Below, piece after piece: positions 27,199-35,482 of a DNA stretch of 46,073 bases; the stretch's first letter is position 1, and each line of letters starts with the position of its first letter. The position numbers and the translations under genes are program-made. The notes under the pieces are model-generated. The model was not told the origin of the DNA. It saw nothing but the letters and a program-made list of their open reading frames with translations, and searched no databases. This stretch comes from Coriobacteriales bacterium (GTDB taxonomy: Bacteria; Actinomycetota; Coriobacteriia; Coriobacteriales; UMGS124), in assembly GCA_017515595.1 (NCBI GenBank), contig JAFWFL010000100.1, positions 1 through 46,073 on the forward strand, read 5' to 3'.

Positions 27199-27239
27199 CA
27201 AAAAGACAGGGGCCAGATCATTTGGAGATCTGGCCCCTG
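27199..27239 (-). terminator. Rho-independent terminator after nagB
   Basis: A perfect 13-bp stem (CAGGGGCCAGATC with GATCTGGCCCCTG, 7-base loop) is followed on the minus strand by TCTTTTTG. It lies 28 bases after the nagB stop. Confidence 0.88.
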
Positions 27240-27267
27240 GTTTGTTTCGCTTTATTCAGCTGCTGTT

Positions 27268-28071
27268 TTACAGGCGCTCGGCCTTCTCGATGTCGAGGAA
27301 GTACTTGTAGGTGTCTACGGTGAGTTCACCACAGGCGGCTTCGTCGCAGGCTATGATGGCGCCGTTGTGCATTTGGAGGGCGCTGCAGGTCCACTTTTGT
27401 GAGACGCCGCCTTCTACGGTTGCGGCGAGAGCGCGGGCCTTGTTGTGGCCGTTAATGAGAATAAGAACTTCCTTGGAGTCTGTTACCGTTCCAACGCCAA
27501 CCGAGAGCGCCTGCGAAGGAACAGCCTCGGGGTCGTTTCCAAAGAAGCGCGAGTTCACAATGCGTGTATCAGTGGTAAGGTTCCTTACGCCGGTACGAGA
27601 AGCGAGCGAGGTGTACGGCTCGTTAAAGGCAATGTGGCCGTCTACACCAATACCGCCCATAAAGAGGTCGATTCCGCCGTATGACGCGATCTTCTCCTCA
27701 TAAGCCTTGCACTCGGCCTCAGGATCATCTGTCATACCGTTAAGAATGTTGATATTCTCGGGCTTCATGTCTACCAGGTGATTAAATAAGTTATCATGCA
27801 TAAAGTACCAGTAGCTCTGATCATGATCATGAGGAAGGCCCAGATACTCGTCCATGTTAAAGGTTACAACGTTGGCAAAGCTCAGCTCTCCGGCTTGGTT
27901 TTGTCTTGCGAGCTCCTTGTATACGCCAATGGGGCTCGAACCGGTGGGGAGACCCAGCACAAAAGGACGTCCGGCTTCAGGACCCGCGTTGTGCGCCTTA
28001 ATCTTTGAGGCAATATAATCGGCTGCCCACTTGCACATTTTCTGATAATCTTCCTGGATAACTACACGCAT
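27268..28071 (-). CDS. nagB: Glucosamine-6-phosphate deaminase
   Basis: Converts glucosamine 6-phosphate to fructose 6-phosphate and ammonia in amino-sugar use. The 267 residues match the family length. Motifs are [13 protein letters not shown] (phosphate loop), the catalytic aspartate in FNMDEYLGL, and [14 protein letters not shown] with the catalytic His and Glu. It is monocistronic by spacing: a 347-base gap with an inverted repeat separates it from the NusG-like gene upstream, and a strong terminator follows. Confidence 0.94.
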   Translation of the reverse strand: MRVVIQEDYQKMCKWAADYIASKIKAHNAGPEAGRPFVLGLPTGSSPIGVYKELARQNQAGELSFANVVTFNMDEYLGLPHDHDQSYWYFMHDNLFNHLVDMKPENINILNGMTDDPEAECKAYEEKIASYGGIDLFMGGIGVDGHIAFNEPYTSLASRTGVRNLTTDTRIVNSRFFGNDPEAVPSQALSVGVGTVTDSKEVLILINGHNKARALAATVEGGVSQKWTCSALQMHNGAIIACDEAACGELTVDTYKYFLDIEKAERL

Positions 28072-28265
28072 GGTAATACACTCGCTTTCTTTATTAAGTA
28101 CAGCTTCTTAACGGTATCCTCGGCATAGCACACGTTTGACTTACTTCCCTACCAAAAAACTATTGAGAAATTCTATTCAGAAATTGAGCATTGTCAAATA
28201 CCTCTTAAGGAACACAGAGGTGCGAAGCATCATCCGGTCATATCAAATTAATGAAGGTGTAATTC

Positions 28266-28391
28266 AGTGTCACAGATCACTCTTTAGAGATTTGCACAGA
28301 TTGCCGTAAACGAGAGGCGCTCTGCCACAGATCCTCTCGAAAACAGCAATCTGTGTCAACGGACCTCCACTAAAGAGGGATCTGCGCCACT
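28266..28391. repeat. 126-bp inverted repeat between the NusG-like gene and nagB
   Basis: Three nested inverted pairs are seen: outer agtgtcacagatcactctttag (28266) with ctaaagagggatctgcgccact (ending 28391), middle GCACAGATTGC (28303-28313) with GCAATCTGTG (28347-28356), and inner CGAGAG with CTCTCG. It begins 27 bases after the NusG-like stop on the minus strand. It could be a terminator or attenuator, or another mobile inverted-repeat element. The rest of 28072-28418 shows no gene. Confidence 0.75.
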
Positions 28392-28418
28392 AAACACCAA
28401 CTTTTATCTTATATGCCC

Positions 28419-28997
28419 CTATGAACAGTTACATGTCTCAACTTTGCGTTCCTCGACGCTCGGAACTTGGTCTCCGGCATCGGGCTTGGTATTCTTTGCA
28501 ACAATTTCGAGGCCAACTTTTACCATGACGTTTCTGCCGCAAATGGGAATCTCGAGCCACGCGAGGCGCTTGTGTCGGTCTATGTCTTTAATGTTGCTGG
28601 TAAATCCTTTGAGCGGCCCCTCGAGAATAATAATGTTGTCACCCTCCTGGAGGCCTCTTGACATTCTTAATATATTATCGCCCGGAGCAATAAACGCCTT
28701 AATATTCGCCTCTTCTTCTGGAGAAAGCGCAGTAGCCGGCTCCTCGCCCTGGCTGAGAATCTTAAGCGCATCAGGCAGAGCATAAACTGCCTGCTTGAGC
28801 TCATTCACACTCTGGGTCTCCACAAACACATACCCGGGAAATAAAACGTCAATCTCAGTATGCCACACACCCTGACGCTTACGCTGAATCTCCCGCGCAG
28901 GAACAAACGCCTTCCAAAGGTGAGAGTTTTCAGCCCTGCCCAGGCGCTTTGCGACCTTCTCTTCCTTTTTAGCAAAAATCTGAACCACAAGAATCAT
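28419..28997 (-). CDS. NusG-family transcription antiterminator paralogue (LoaP-like)
   Basis: A 192-residue NusG paralogue. The N-terminal NGN domain has VVQIFAKKEEKVAKRL and VLFPGYVFVET, and the C-terminal KOW segment has LQEGDNIIILEGPLKGF and a hydrophobic core ending in MVKVGLEIV. The last 20 residues (rich in Pro, Glu, Cys) are outside the fold. Housekeeping NusG normally sits beside secE and rplK, which is not the case here. The gene resembles the specialised NusG paralogues (LoaP, UpxY type) that control one long operon, but no such operon follows directly. Confidence 0.85.
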   Translation of the reverse strand: MILVVQIFAKKEEKVAKRLGRAENSHLWKAFVPAREIQRKRQGVWHTEIDVLFPGYVFVETQSVNELKQAVYALPDALKILSQGEEPATALSPEEEANIKAFIAPGDNILRMSRGLQEGDNIIILEGPLKGFTSNIKDIDRHKRLAWLEIPICGRNVMVKVGLEIVAKNTKPDAGDQVPSVEERKVETCNCS

Positions 28998-29138
28998 CCA
29001 TTTGCTCCAAACACGTCACACAATAAACACCCGCATGTTAGCACATCCGAACATACGAGATTATCCCATTTTGAAGAAATTACTCATCTCACGCTTGAGT
29101 GGGACTATTGTTCTTAGGAGACTGTCCAAAACTATCTC

Positions 29139-29326
29139 TTGCAGAGAAATTTCCGATTCATGACAACTCAAACGCATTTGAGTAGTTTGTTTTTCTATAT
29201 TCAACCCAATATGCCGAGAAGCCCGCGCCGCTGACCTGCGGGTTCTTCTCGGCCAGTTCTTCTTTGCTCTCCTTAGGAGACTACTCAAATGCGTTTGAGT
29301 AGTCATGAATGGGCAATTTCTCTGCA
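29139..29326. repeat. 188-bp inverted-repeat element, copy B of a two-copy family
   Basis: Outer arms begin tgcagagaaattt (left) and end caatttctctgca (right), each about 45 bases and holding the palindrome CTCAAACGCATTTGAG. The central hairpin (29213-29253) reads GCCGAGAA ... TTCTCGGC. Aligned to copy A (26914-27125), arms and hairpin match, with the central segment inverted. The element lies between the NusG-like gene and the EamA gene. The rest of 28998-29467 shows nothing coding. Confidence 0.85.
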
Positions 29327-29467
29327 CGAACAAAGCGTAGGGCCAATTAAGGTGCTGAGGATGTTGATATGTCATCATGCCCGAAGCAATGCTAAAGGGC
29401 CAGGCTGTTTGACACACTATTGTGATAAAGTGACTGGTTGTTTGACACGCTCTCGAGTGGGGCGCTC

Positions 29468-30343
29468 TTATTCTTTTTGCTTCTGTGTTGGTTGAATCTC
29501 ACTCATTATAGCTGCTCCTATGATGAGAACAGCTCCTATCCACCCGGCGACTCCCATGGCTTCGTGCAAAAAGAACGCCGAGCAAAGAACCGACACAACG
29601 GGTTCGAGATAGCCGAGAATAGCGACCGTCTGTACCGGGAGGCTTCCCATTCCACTGAAATAGAGGCAGTACGCAACACCTGTGTGTATCATTCCAAGCA
29701 TAAGGATAATAAGGATTGATTGCATATCCCACTCCAGGGTGGCTCCCCAATTTCGCACCAAGACATACGGGAGAATTGTCACAGCAGATATCGCGAGTTG
29801 AATGACAGATTTATAAAGAGCCGGTATATCATGAATTTTGCGATTACAAATGATTATGATCACAAAGCATATCGCCGCCACAAGCGCCATTACCACGCCG
29901 GATATACTGCCAACCGAGCCGTTCCATACGCCTGAAACTAAAATGATTCCAACAAATGCCGTCACTACATAGGGCATCTTCCTTTTGTCCAGCTGTTCCT
30001 TGAGCACAACCGGGGCAATCAATATCACAATAATCGGGGCCATATAGTTACACAAGCTCGCTATAGCCACCGTTGTCTGCATATAAGATGCAAACAAGAA
30101 AATCCAGTTGAGTCCAAGGCTGACGCCAGCTATGACCAGCCATTTAAGATTCTCACGAATAGCGAAACGGTCAAGATGTTTGCGCCTCATCCTTAGATAC
30201 AAAAGGATAAAAACGGAGCCAAGCGCTCCCCTGCACATTGCCACAATCTCACTCGGAATACTGACGTAGCGCAAGAACATCCCAATTGTTCCGTAAAGAA
30301 CAACCGAGACAATATACTTTGTCCTCTCAACCGCCAGATTCAC
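29468..30343 (-). CDS. EamA/DMT-family transporter
   Basis: Integral membrane transporter of the drug/metabolite family, 291 residues, with about ten predicted membrane segments arranged as two EamA repeats. Examples are YIVSVVLYGTIGMFLRYVSI at the start and GVAGWIGAVLIIGAAIMSEI near the end. The substrate is unknown; the family includes exporters of amino acids and other metabolites. It starts with GTG, and its GAGAGGG ribosome-binding site lies inside the first unit of the 35-bp tandem repeat at 30351. Confidence 0.88.
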   Translation of the reverse strand: MNLAVERTKYIVSVVLYGTIGMFLRYVSIPSEIVAMCRGALGSVFILLYLRMRRKHLDRFAIRENLKWLVIAGVSLGLNWIFLFASYMQTTVAIASLCNYMAPIIVILIAPVVLKEQLDKRKMPYVVTAFVGIILVSGVWNGSVGSISGVVMALVAAICFVIIIICNRKIHDIPALYKSVIQLAISAVTILPYVLVRNWGATLEWDMQSILIILMLGMIHTGVAYCLYFSGMGSLPVQTVAILGYLEPVVSVLCSAFFLHEAMGVAGWIGAVLIIGAAIMSEIQPTQKQKE

Positions 30344-30350
30344 CGCTAAA

Positions 30351-30453
30351 CCCTCTCAACCTTTCGCGCGAACTTCTCGTATAGACCCTCTCAACCCTTC
30401 GCGCAAGTCTCTCGTATAAACCCTCTCAACCTTTCGCGCGAACTTCTCGTCTC
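30351..30453. repeat. Three 35-bp tandem repeats between the eamA and vanZ-like genes
   Basis: Units beginning ccctctcaacc recur at 30351, 30386 and 30421, an exact 35-base period, each followed by ttcgcgc. The first unit provides the ribosome-binding site of the EamA gene. The third unit encodes the last residues and stop of the VanZ-like protein. A weak fourth copy (cctctcaacc at 30323) lies inside the eamA start. Copy number may vary between strains. Confidence 0.75.
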
Positions 30454-30971
30454 TCTCGGCATTTTGCGAGAACCAGATACAGAGCATATCCAATTAAGGC
30501 GCCGAGGGTGTTGTTGATTATGTCGTCAAGCTCAAAGAGGCCTGTTCTGGTGAGGAGTTGGGCTAATTCTATACATATTGATAATGACAGAGCTAGAGGG
30601 GGGACGGTCCAGTTGTACTTTTTAATCAAAACCGGCAGTATTGCACCTATGGGGATAAACATAAGAATGTTTAAGATATTTTGTTCTACCATGGTTTTTG
30701 AGCCGCGCATGATTGCTCTGTAGGACCAGAACAAATCGAGCTCATAGTGAAAATCGCTCGATTGCACCCGATCAAAAATTGTCATGGTCAAAACAAAACA
30801 CAGATAAAACGAGAATATCATCGCAGAAGGAATACTGGGACCTTTAATCAAGCGTGCCTTATATGCGATAAATCCAATGAGCCCTACCACTATGGCGACG
30901 CCGGTCCAGATTAAAACGTTTTGCAGAGTAATGCTCGAAATAGCTGACTGAAGAATGACTGGTCCTCCCAA
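30426..30971 (-). CDS. VanZ-like family membrane protein
   Basis: A 181-residue membrane protein with four or five hydrophobic segments and the VanZ signature (NILNILMFIPIGAILPVL; LFELDDIINNTLGALIGYAL). VanZ gives low-level teicoplanin resistance in enterococci; most homologues have no proven role. The predicted start is TTG at 30971, directly overlapping GGGAGG. An ATT five codons later would be better spaced from that site, so the start is uncertain. It lies upstream of eamA on the same strand. Confidence 0.8.
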   Translation of the reverse strand: MGGPVILQSAISSITLQNVLIWTGVAIVVGLIGFIAYKARLIKGPSIPSAMIFSFYLCFVLTMTIFDRVQSSDFHYELDLFWSYRAIMRGSKTMVEQNILNILMFIPIGAILPVLIKKYNWTVPPLALSLSICIELAQLLTRTGLFELDDIINNTLGALIGYALYLVLAKCRERREVRAKG

Positions 30972-31077
30972 AACTCAACATCTAACATAATATCTGCAGG
31001 CATTATAACACGCCCGTACCCAGCTCAAAATAAAAGCATTTCTCGAACAATCCAATGTCGAACCTCTGCATTTTTTA

Positions 31078-31285
31078 CAACCCGCTGCCACGAACTCGAC
31101 CGTTTGCACAACCCGCTGCCACAAACTCGACCGTTTGCACAAAGCTTTCTGCCAGAGCCACCCCGCAGCCTATTAAAATGCCAGTTAATTTAAATTTCAA
31201 TCGGAGAAACCCACGCTATTTGTCTCATTAAATGTGCAAACGGTCGAGTTTGTGGCAGCGGGTTGTGCAAACGGTCGAGTTTGTG
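31078..31285. repeat. Inverted repeat with 31-bp tandem units in the left arm
   Basis: The left arm holds two 31-base units (cccgctgccac...ctcgaccgtttgca at 31081 and 31112) differing by one base. The right arm (31234-31285) carries their reverse complement, nearly two units long (gtgcaaacggtcgagtttgt twice). The arms flank about 93 bases. The gap 30972-31596 between the VanZ-like gene and the ABC operon holds this element and a possible promoter, and otherwise shows no gene. Confidence 0.85.
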
Positions 31286-31456
31286 TTGGATCGTTGACAA
31301 AAATTCCGGTCAGGGAGAAGCACTTTGTCTCAAAGTTAAGGATCAGAACTTATTCAAGAACCCATTGAGCGGCTTTTGGGTGTTCTTGCTGCTTGCCGCT
31401 TACTGGTTACTGGGGACTAATTTTTGGGGCTTTCGCTCTGGGGGAATTTGTTATAG

Positions 31457-31462
31457 TATAAT
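31457..31462 (+). promoter_or_regulatory. Possible -10 box for the ABC/GDPD operon
   Basis: TATAAT at 31457-31462, in an AT-rich stretch 135 bases before the binding-protein ATG. No convincing -35 box was found. Confidence 0.35.
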
Positions 31463-31596
31463 GCGTAGCATTATTGCATCATGCTTGTTGGATTGCTAAG
31501 AAGCATTTTTGCTTGAGGGAGGTGGTTTGCCCGGAGAGGTCCCATAGGTAGCGTGTTCCCTGTACAGTATTCTCAAGTGTGAAAGGAGAAAACCGC

Positions 31597-32670
31597 ATGA
31601 AAAAGTTGATATGCATATTATCGGCTTTAGTACTGATGGTTGCGGGTGTATCGTTTGCGCTCGCAGCTTCACAGAGTGTAGATCTCAATAGTTTCACTTT
31701 GGAAGAGATTGTAGATAAGGCCAAGGCAGAAGGACATGTTGAGTCAGTAGGTATGCCAGATTCTTGGGCAAACTGGGGCGACAGTTGGAAGGGCTTGACT
31801 GACGAGTACGGCATCAAGCACACTGACGAAGACATGAGCAGCGCTGAGGAACTCACCATGTTCAAGAACGATAAGACTCGTGACATTGGTGACGTAGGCC
31901 TCGCATTTACCCAGCAGGCAATTGACAATGACCTGGTACAGTCATATAAGACAACCTATTGGGACAGCGTTCCCGAGTGGGCAAAAGACAAAGACGGTCT
32001 TTGGATGATTGCTTACACCGGCTGCACAAGCTTTATTTACAACAATGATCTTTGCAAGGACCCCATGCCTACAAGCTGGGCCGACGTTCGTAAGGGCAGC
32101 TACAAGCTCACCATTGGCGACGTAGTTGGCGGCGCAACCGGACAGGGCGTTGTTGTAGCAACTGCTTATGCCTTTGGCGGAGACCTTGATAACCTTGAGC
32201 CCGCATTTGAGTTCTGGACAGAGATGGCTAAGGCCGGCCGTATTGACAGCGGCGACATCCTCCTTGCCAGGATCCAGGCCGGCGAAGTTGAGTGCGGCGT
32301 ATCCTGGAGCTACAACGTTCTTACCTACAGGGATTCTACTCCTAACTACAAGCTGACCGTTGGCATTCCTTCTGACGGTTCAATTCTTGTTGGCTATGCA
32401 AGCGTTATCAGCAAGAACGCCGACAACCCGTTCGCAGCTGCTCTCGCTCGCGAGTACATCTTCTCCGATAAGGGCCAGATCAACCTTGCTAAGGCAGGCG
32501 CTATTCCTACCCGTACCAATGTTGAGATCCCCGACGAGATTGTTAAGACTACCTTTGATCCTGCTTCCTATGCAAACGCAGTAGGCATCTCCGACGCCAA
32601 GCATTACGCTGAGGTATGCGAAGAGATTTCTGACTGGTGGGCAGAGAACATTATTCCGTTGCTGAACTAA
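31597..32670 (+). CDS. ABC transporter extracellular substrate-binding protein (iron/2-aminoethylphosphonate/spermidine-type)
   Basis: Secreted solute-binding protein; the start at 31597 has GAAAGGAG upstream and gives 357 residues. The signal peptide ends near residue 24 (VAGVSFALAAS), with no lipobox cysteine. The fold has IAYTGCTSFIYNNDLCKDP, PTSWADVRKGSYKL and a long PFAAALAREYIFSDKGQ segment, as in the family with AfuA, PhnS and PotD. Specificity cannot be read off. As the operon ends with a glycerophosphodiester phosphodiesterase, a phospholipid-derived glycerophosphodiester ligand is a candidate. Confidence 0.85.
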   Translation: MKKLICILSALVLMVAGVSFALAASQSVDLNSFTLEEIVDKAKAEGHVESVGMPDSWANWGDSWKGLTDEYGIKHTDEDMSSAEELTMFKNDKTRDIGDVGLAFTQQAIDNDLVQSYKTTYWDSVPEWAKDKDGLWMIAYTGCTSFIYNNDLCKDPMPTSWADVRKGSYKLTIGDVVGGATGQGVVVATAYAFGGDLDNLEPAFEFWTEMAKAGRIDSGDILLARIQAGEVECGVSWSYNVLTYRDSTPNYKLTVGIPSDGSILVGYASVISKNADNPFAAALAREYIFSDKGQINLAKAGAIPTRTNVEIPDEIVKTTFDPASYANAVGISDAKHYAEVCEEISDWWAENIIPLLN

Positions 32671-32688
32671 TATAAAAGCACAGTTGCA

Positions 32689-32723
32689 GGGGGCGCATAG
32701 CTTTTATGCGTCCCCTCTTTTTT
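32689..32723 (+). terminator. Attenuator hairpin between the binding-protein and permease genes
   Basis: GGGGCGCATA pairs with TATGCGTCCCC (one bulged T) and is followed by TCTTTTTT, a classic terminator shape, in the 72-base gap. It probably cuts expression of the membrane and ATPase genes relative to the binding protein. Confidence 0.8.
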
Positions 32724-32742
32724 ACAGGAGGAAAGCTCTGTC

Positions 32743-33630
32743 ATGGATGGCAAAAAGAGAGTGGCGAAATCAAAGCTATCAACATACCGGTATTACTTTT
32801 TGATTGCATTGGTTCCCTTTATAATTCTTGTGGCAATGTATGAAGTTATGCCACTCATTATGCTCGTGATCGACAGTTTCCAGCTTGACAAGGATCCTTC
32901 TGTAGCATTCTCGCTTGATAACTACACCAAGATTTTCTCGACTTTGAGTTATCAAAAAGCGATGGAGAACAGCTTGGTCATTACCTTGATTTCAACCGGC
33001 GTGGGAATTGTTGTTGCATTTTTGGGAGCCCGGGCAGCCCATGAATCTCACGGCAGGTATAAGCGCTTCTTTATGGCAGTCTTAAACATGACTTCCAACT
33101 TCGCCGGCGTTCCTCTCGCTTTTGCTTACATGATTTTGCTTGGCAATGCCGGCGTCATTAAGCAGATTGCCAACATGTACGGCATTGAGTTTATTCAAAA
33201 CTTTGATCTTTATACGAGCAACGGCCTGACCATTATGTATATCTACTTCCAGATACCGCTTGCGACGTTGCTCTTAATCCCCGCATTTAACGGCATCAGA
33301 AACGAGTGGCATGAGGCCAATGAGCTTCTCGGCGGGAATACCGCTCAATTCTGGCTGCGTATTGGAATCCCCATTTTGATTCCGAGTCTCTTCTCGACCA
33401 TGAGCGTATTGTTTGCGAACTCGCTGTGCGCTTATGCTACGGCGTATGCGTTGCTCATGAACAACTTCTCGTTGCTACCGCTTAATATCTCGGCGTCGTT
33501 TGTGGGAGATATTAAGACAAAACCCAAGCTAGGCGCTGCACTTTCTGTGGTAATGATGCTCATGCTCTGCATTGTTATCCTCTTTAACAACTTCATAACC
33601 AAGAAAACAACCAAGTGGGAAGGCAGGTAG
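32743..33630 (+). CDS. ABC transporter permease 1 (PotB-like)
   Basis: Permease of 295 residues with six membrane segments, starting YYFLIALVPFIILVAMYEVM, and an EAA-type loop NEWHEANELLGGNTAQFWLRIGIP (about residues 186-209). The AGGAGG ribosome-binding site lies about ten bases upstream. It ends in TAG. It is the second gene of the five-gene importer operon and forms a heterodimer with the next gene. Confidence 0.88.
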   Translation: MDGKKRVAKSKLSTYRYYFLIALVPFIILVAMYEVMPLIMLVIDSFQLDKDPSVAFSLDNYTKIFSTLSYQKAMENSLVITLISTGVGIVVAFLGARAAHESHGRYKRFFMAVLNMTSNFAGVPLAFAYMILLGNAGVIKQIANMYGIEFIQNFDLYTSNGLTIMYIYFQIPLATLLLIPAFNGIRNEWHEANELLGGNTAQFWLRIGIPILIPSLFSTMSVLFANSLCAYATAYALLMNNFSLLPLNISASFVGDIKTKPKLGAALSVVMMLMLCIVILFNNFITKKTTKWEGR

Positions 33631-33636
33631 AGTGAA

Positions 33637-34446
33637 ATGAATAAACATTCGCACAAATCTGCCTACATAGTCATGACGTTGGTCATCATATGGCTCGTGC
33701 TTCCCCTGTTGGCGACAATAATCTACTCCTTGTTTGAGGACTGGACCGGGATTATTCCCAAAGGGTTTACGCTCGCCAATTATGAAAGTATTTTTACCAA
33801 TGAAGACTTTTTGACTTCAATGTATCAAACTGTTTTGATATGTATCATTCCTATATTTATTACGGTTCTGATTATGCTTTTGGCGCTGTTCGTGGTAACA
33901 GTTTATTTCCCCAAGATAGAAAAATACGTTCAAATACTCTGTATGATCCCATACACCATTCAGGGCATCATTTTGTCGGTTTCGATTTTGATACTTTATG
34001 CAAATTCGGAATCGTTCTTTGGCAACCGAATGGTCATGTTACTGGGAGCATATTGCATCATAATTCTGCCCTACATTTATAACGGAATTCGTAACGGCAT
34101 GCGTGCCATTAACATGAACATGCTCTTGGAAGCTGCCGAGATGCTCGGCGAAAGCAAGATCAAGGCGTTCTTTAAGGTCATTGTTCCCAATATCATTTCT
34201 GGTATCACTGTTTCAAGCTTACTCGCGGTCAGCCTGCTGTTTGGCGATTACGTTATCATCCGCAACCTCTCGAGTACCGACGTTAACAACATGCAGCAGT
34301 TCCTCTATCAAACCATGAAGAGATCGAGTACTGAGGCATCGGCGGTATTTGTTGTGATTATGCTCATTACCTTCCTCATAGCTGCGATTGTGCTCACCAT
34401 TCAGAGCCGGAGCTCGTCCGAGAAACTAAAGGAGACTGGTAAGTAA
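33637..34446 (+). CDS. ABC transporter permease 2 (PotC-like)
   Basis: Permease of 269 residues with six membrane segments (from VMTLVIIWLVLPLLATIIYS) and the EAA loop LEAAEMLGESKIKAFFKVIVP. It starts 6 bases after the previous stop, so it is translated from the same transcript. The pair of permeases plus one ATPase is the layout of the spermidine/iron/phosphonate ABC class. Confidence 0.88.
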   Translation: MNKHSHKSAYIVMTLVIIWLVLPLLATIIYSLFEDWTGIIPKGFTLANYESIFTNEDFLTSMYQTVLICIIPIFITVLIMLLALFVVTVYFPKIEKYVQILCMIPYTIQGIILSVSILILYANSESFFGNRMVMLLGAYCIIILPYIYNGIRNGMRAINMNMLLEAAEMLGESKIKAFFKVIVPNIISGITVSSLLAVSLLFGDYVIIRNLSSTDVNNMQQFLYQTMKRSSTEASAVFVVIMLITFLIAAIVLTIQSRSSSEKLKETGK

Positions 34447-34447
34447 T

Positions 34448-35458
34448 ATGTCGTACATATCGTTTGAAAACATTAACAAGCAGTTTGGGACAAACCATGT
34501 TCTCAAAGATATTAACCTTGAAGTAGAAAAAGGACAGCTTGTAACGCTTCTTGGCCCCTCGGGCTGCGGAAAGTCTACCCTCCTTCGCTGCCTCGCCGGC
34601 TTGGAGCAGGTAACGAGCGGCAAGATATTTCTTGACGGACAGGATATCACCGACATCCCGCCAAGGCGCCGCGGCATTGGCATGGTCTTCCAGGCGTATT
34701 CTCTGTTCCCCAACTTGACGGTTTATCAAAATGTTGCGTACGGTCTCAAAATTAAGAAGATGTCTAAGCTTGAGATCGAGCAAAAAGTAACGCAGATGCT
34801 CGACATTGTGGGATTGAGCGATAAGATTAAGCAGTATCCCGCGCAGCTCTCGGGCGGACAACAGCAGCGCGTGGCCCTTGCGAGGGCTATGGTAACCGAG
34901 CCCAAGGTCCTCTTGTTGGACGAGCCTTTGAGCGCAATCGACGCACTTTTGAGAAAGAACCTCCAGATAGAGATCAGGCGCATTCAGAAGCAGCTTGGCA
35001 TCACCACCATCTTTGTTACGCATGACCAGGACGAGGCTATGACCTTGTCTGACAAGATTCACCTCTTCCATGACGGGAAGATTGAGCAGTCGGCCACGCC
35101 GGAAGAGATTTATGCGCACCCGGCAACAAAGTTCGCCGCGTCATTTATTGGCAACTACAACCTGCCTGTTGTCGCTGAGTTTAACAAGGCATTCCAATGC
35201 GATTTCCAGAATGAGAGTATTGCCATCAGGCCTGAGATTATTGTCTTAAGTAAAGAGCCTGTCGAGAAGACCGAGCAGACGCTTGTGAGCCAGGGCGTCA
35301 TTAAGGGCTACACTCCGCATGGAAGCCTTACCAGGTATAATGTTGATTTTGACGGTCTGCAGCTGAATGCCGATGTTCTCTTTAACAACAATATGGCATT
35401 TGACGTTGACGACCGGGTTTACGCATCAATTGCTAAAGACCAGATTAACTGTTTTTAA
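34448..35458 (+). CDS. ABC transporter ATP-binding protein (PotA/FbpC-like)
   Basis: ATPase of the importer, 336 residues. Walker A is GPSGCGKST (36-44), the Q-loop lies in VFQAYSLFPNL, signature LSGGQQQR is at 134-141, and Walker B VLLLDEP is at 154-160. The D-loop reads LSAIDALLR, where Leu is usual before Asp. A C-terminal TOBE-like domain (about 240-336) follows. It starts 1 base after the previous stop with AAGGAG inside that gene. The substrate is not readable. Confidence 0.9.
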   Translation: MSYISFENINKQFGTNHVLKDINLEVEKGQLVTLLGPSGCGKSTLLRCLAGLEQVTSGKIFLDGQDITDIPPRRRGIGMVFQAYSLFPNLTVYQNVAYGLKIKKMSKLEIEQKVTQMLDIVGLSDKIKQYPAQLSGGQQQRVALARAMVTEPKVLLLDEPLSAIDALLRKNLQIEIRRIQKQLGITTIFVTHDQDEAMTLSDKIHLFHDGKIEQSATPEEIYAHPATKFAASFIGNYNLPVVAEFNKAFQCDFQNESIAIRPEIIVLSKEPVEKTEQTLVSQGVIKGYTPHGSLTRYNVDFDGLQLNADVLFNNNMAFDVDDRVYASIAKDQINCF

Positions 35459-35482
35459 GAGTTTTGTTGGAGTCTGAAACAT

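Noticed and set aside
30351-30453. Possible CRISPR-like array
   Set aside because: Units are directly adjacent tandem repeats of 35 bases with no spacers and no cas genes nearby.
31263-31499. Small open frame between the inverted repeat and the ABC operon
   Set aside because: It begins inside the repeat, has no ribosome-binding site and covers the likely promoter.
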